A stretch of 5,583 nucleotides of DNA from Alphaproteobacteria bacterium. GTDB taxonomy: Bacteria; Pseudomonadota; Alphaproteobacteria; Rickettsiales; UBA998. Each line of letters starts with the position of its first letter. Within the stretch, counting starts at the first letter, position 1. The notes beneath the pieces were generated by a model. It saw only the letters and a list, made by a program, of their open reading frames with translations, did no database searches and was not told where the DNA came from. Below, piece by piece: positions 5,464-5,583 of the stretch. Both the position numbers and the translations under genes were made by a program. The stretch is taken from NCBI GenBank assembly GCA_021730835.1, contig JAKFYP010000226.1:1-5583 (forward strand), written 5' to 3'.

Positions 5464-5583
5464 ATGAACGAAACGACGCTGATGATGCTGGTTTCCACTG
5501 CGGTCATTATTGCAGGCGGCATGGCGCTCTATGCGCTGATGCTGCTTAAACGCCAACATGGTAAAATGCTGTGGCTGCAAGAT
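5464..5583 (+). CDS. N-terminus of a membrane-anchored protein, truncated by the window edge
   Basis: Forty codons are visible and the frame is still open at the right edge. The start MNETTLMML follows a good GAGG site. Residues 5-28 form one hydrophobic helix rich in Leu, Met, Ala and Val, followed by the positive cluster KRQHGK (29-34). This is the pattern of an uncleaved signal anchor with the C-terminal part in the cytoplasm, or possibly a signal peptide. Too little is present to name a family; single-helix anchored proteins such as RmuC start in a similar way, but that is only a possibility. It is divergent from glmU, with the palindromic element between. A TATAGT at 5419-5424, at the right end of the element, could serve as its -10, though no convincing -35 accompanies it. 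Confidence 0.6.
   Translation, partial: MNETTLMMLVSTAVIIAGGMALYALMLLKRQHGKMLWLQD

Overview
The window looks like ordinary chromosome of an alphaproteobacterium. The reasons are: Ffh carries the 'TRIDGDGRGG' form of the G4 region that I associate with alphaproteobacteria; an NDUFAF5-type SAM-dependent protein, a family shared by alphaproteobacteria and mitochondria, lies head to head with comF; and most genes are GC-rich (one sampled ffh line is 70% G+C). Genus cannot be read from the sequence. The complex I link of the NDUFAF5 family fits a respiring organism.

Layout, left to right. (1) The 3' two thirds of ffh (+), running in from the left edge. (2) A 100-bp gap, then an orphan gene (+, 376 codons) of clearly lower GC whose product I do not recognise; it stands where many alphaproteobacteria have rpsP. 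(3) An NDUFAF5-like gene (-), convergent with the orphan across 7 bp. (4) comF (+), divergent from the NDUFAF5-like gene; the two start codons share two bases of one CATG. (5) glmU (-), convergent with comF; the two stop codons abut with no base between them, and a likely comF terminator is built from the ends of both genes. (6) A 173-bp region upstream of glmU holding a 106-bp AT-rich palindromic element with about 27-bp imperfect terminal inverted repeats (16 bp perfect), resembling a MITE. (7) The first 40 codons of a membrane-anchored protein (+), cut by the right edge.

The recognised genes are housekeeping functions that do not form one pathway: co-translational targeting (Ffh), probable complex I subunit modification (NDUFAF5-like), a DNA-uptake-type phosphoribosyltransferase-fold protein (ComF) and UDP-GlcNAc synthesis for the envelope (GlmU). 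Strand alternates almost gene by gene with very short or negative spacing, so most transcripts must begin or end inside a neighbour. I see no CRISPR array, tRNA, rRNA, toxin-antitoxin pair or defence system. The most unusual items are the palindromic element with a -10 hexamer at its glmU-side edge, the overlapping divergent start codons, and the orphan gene after ffh.
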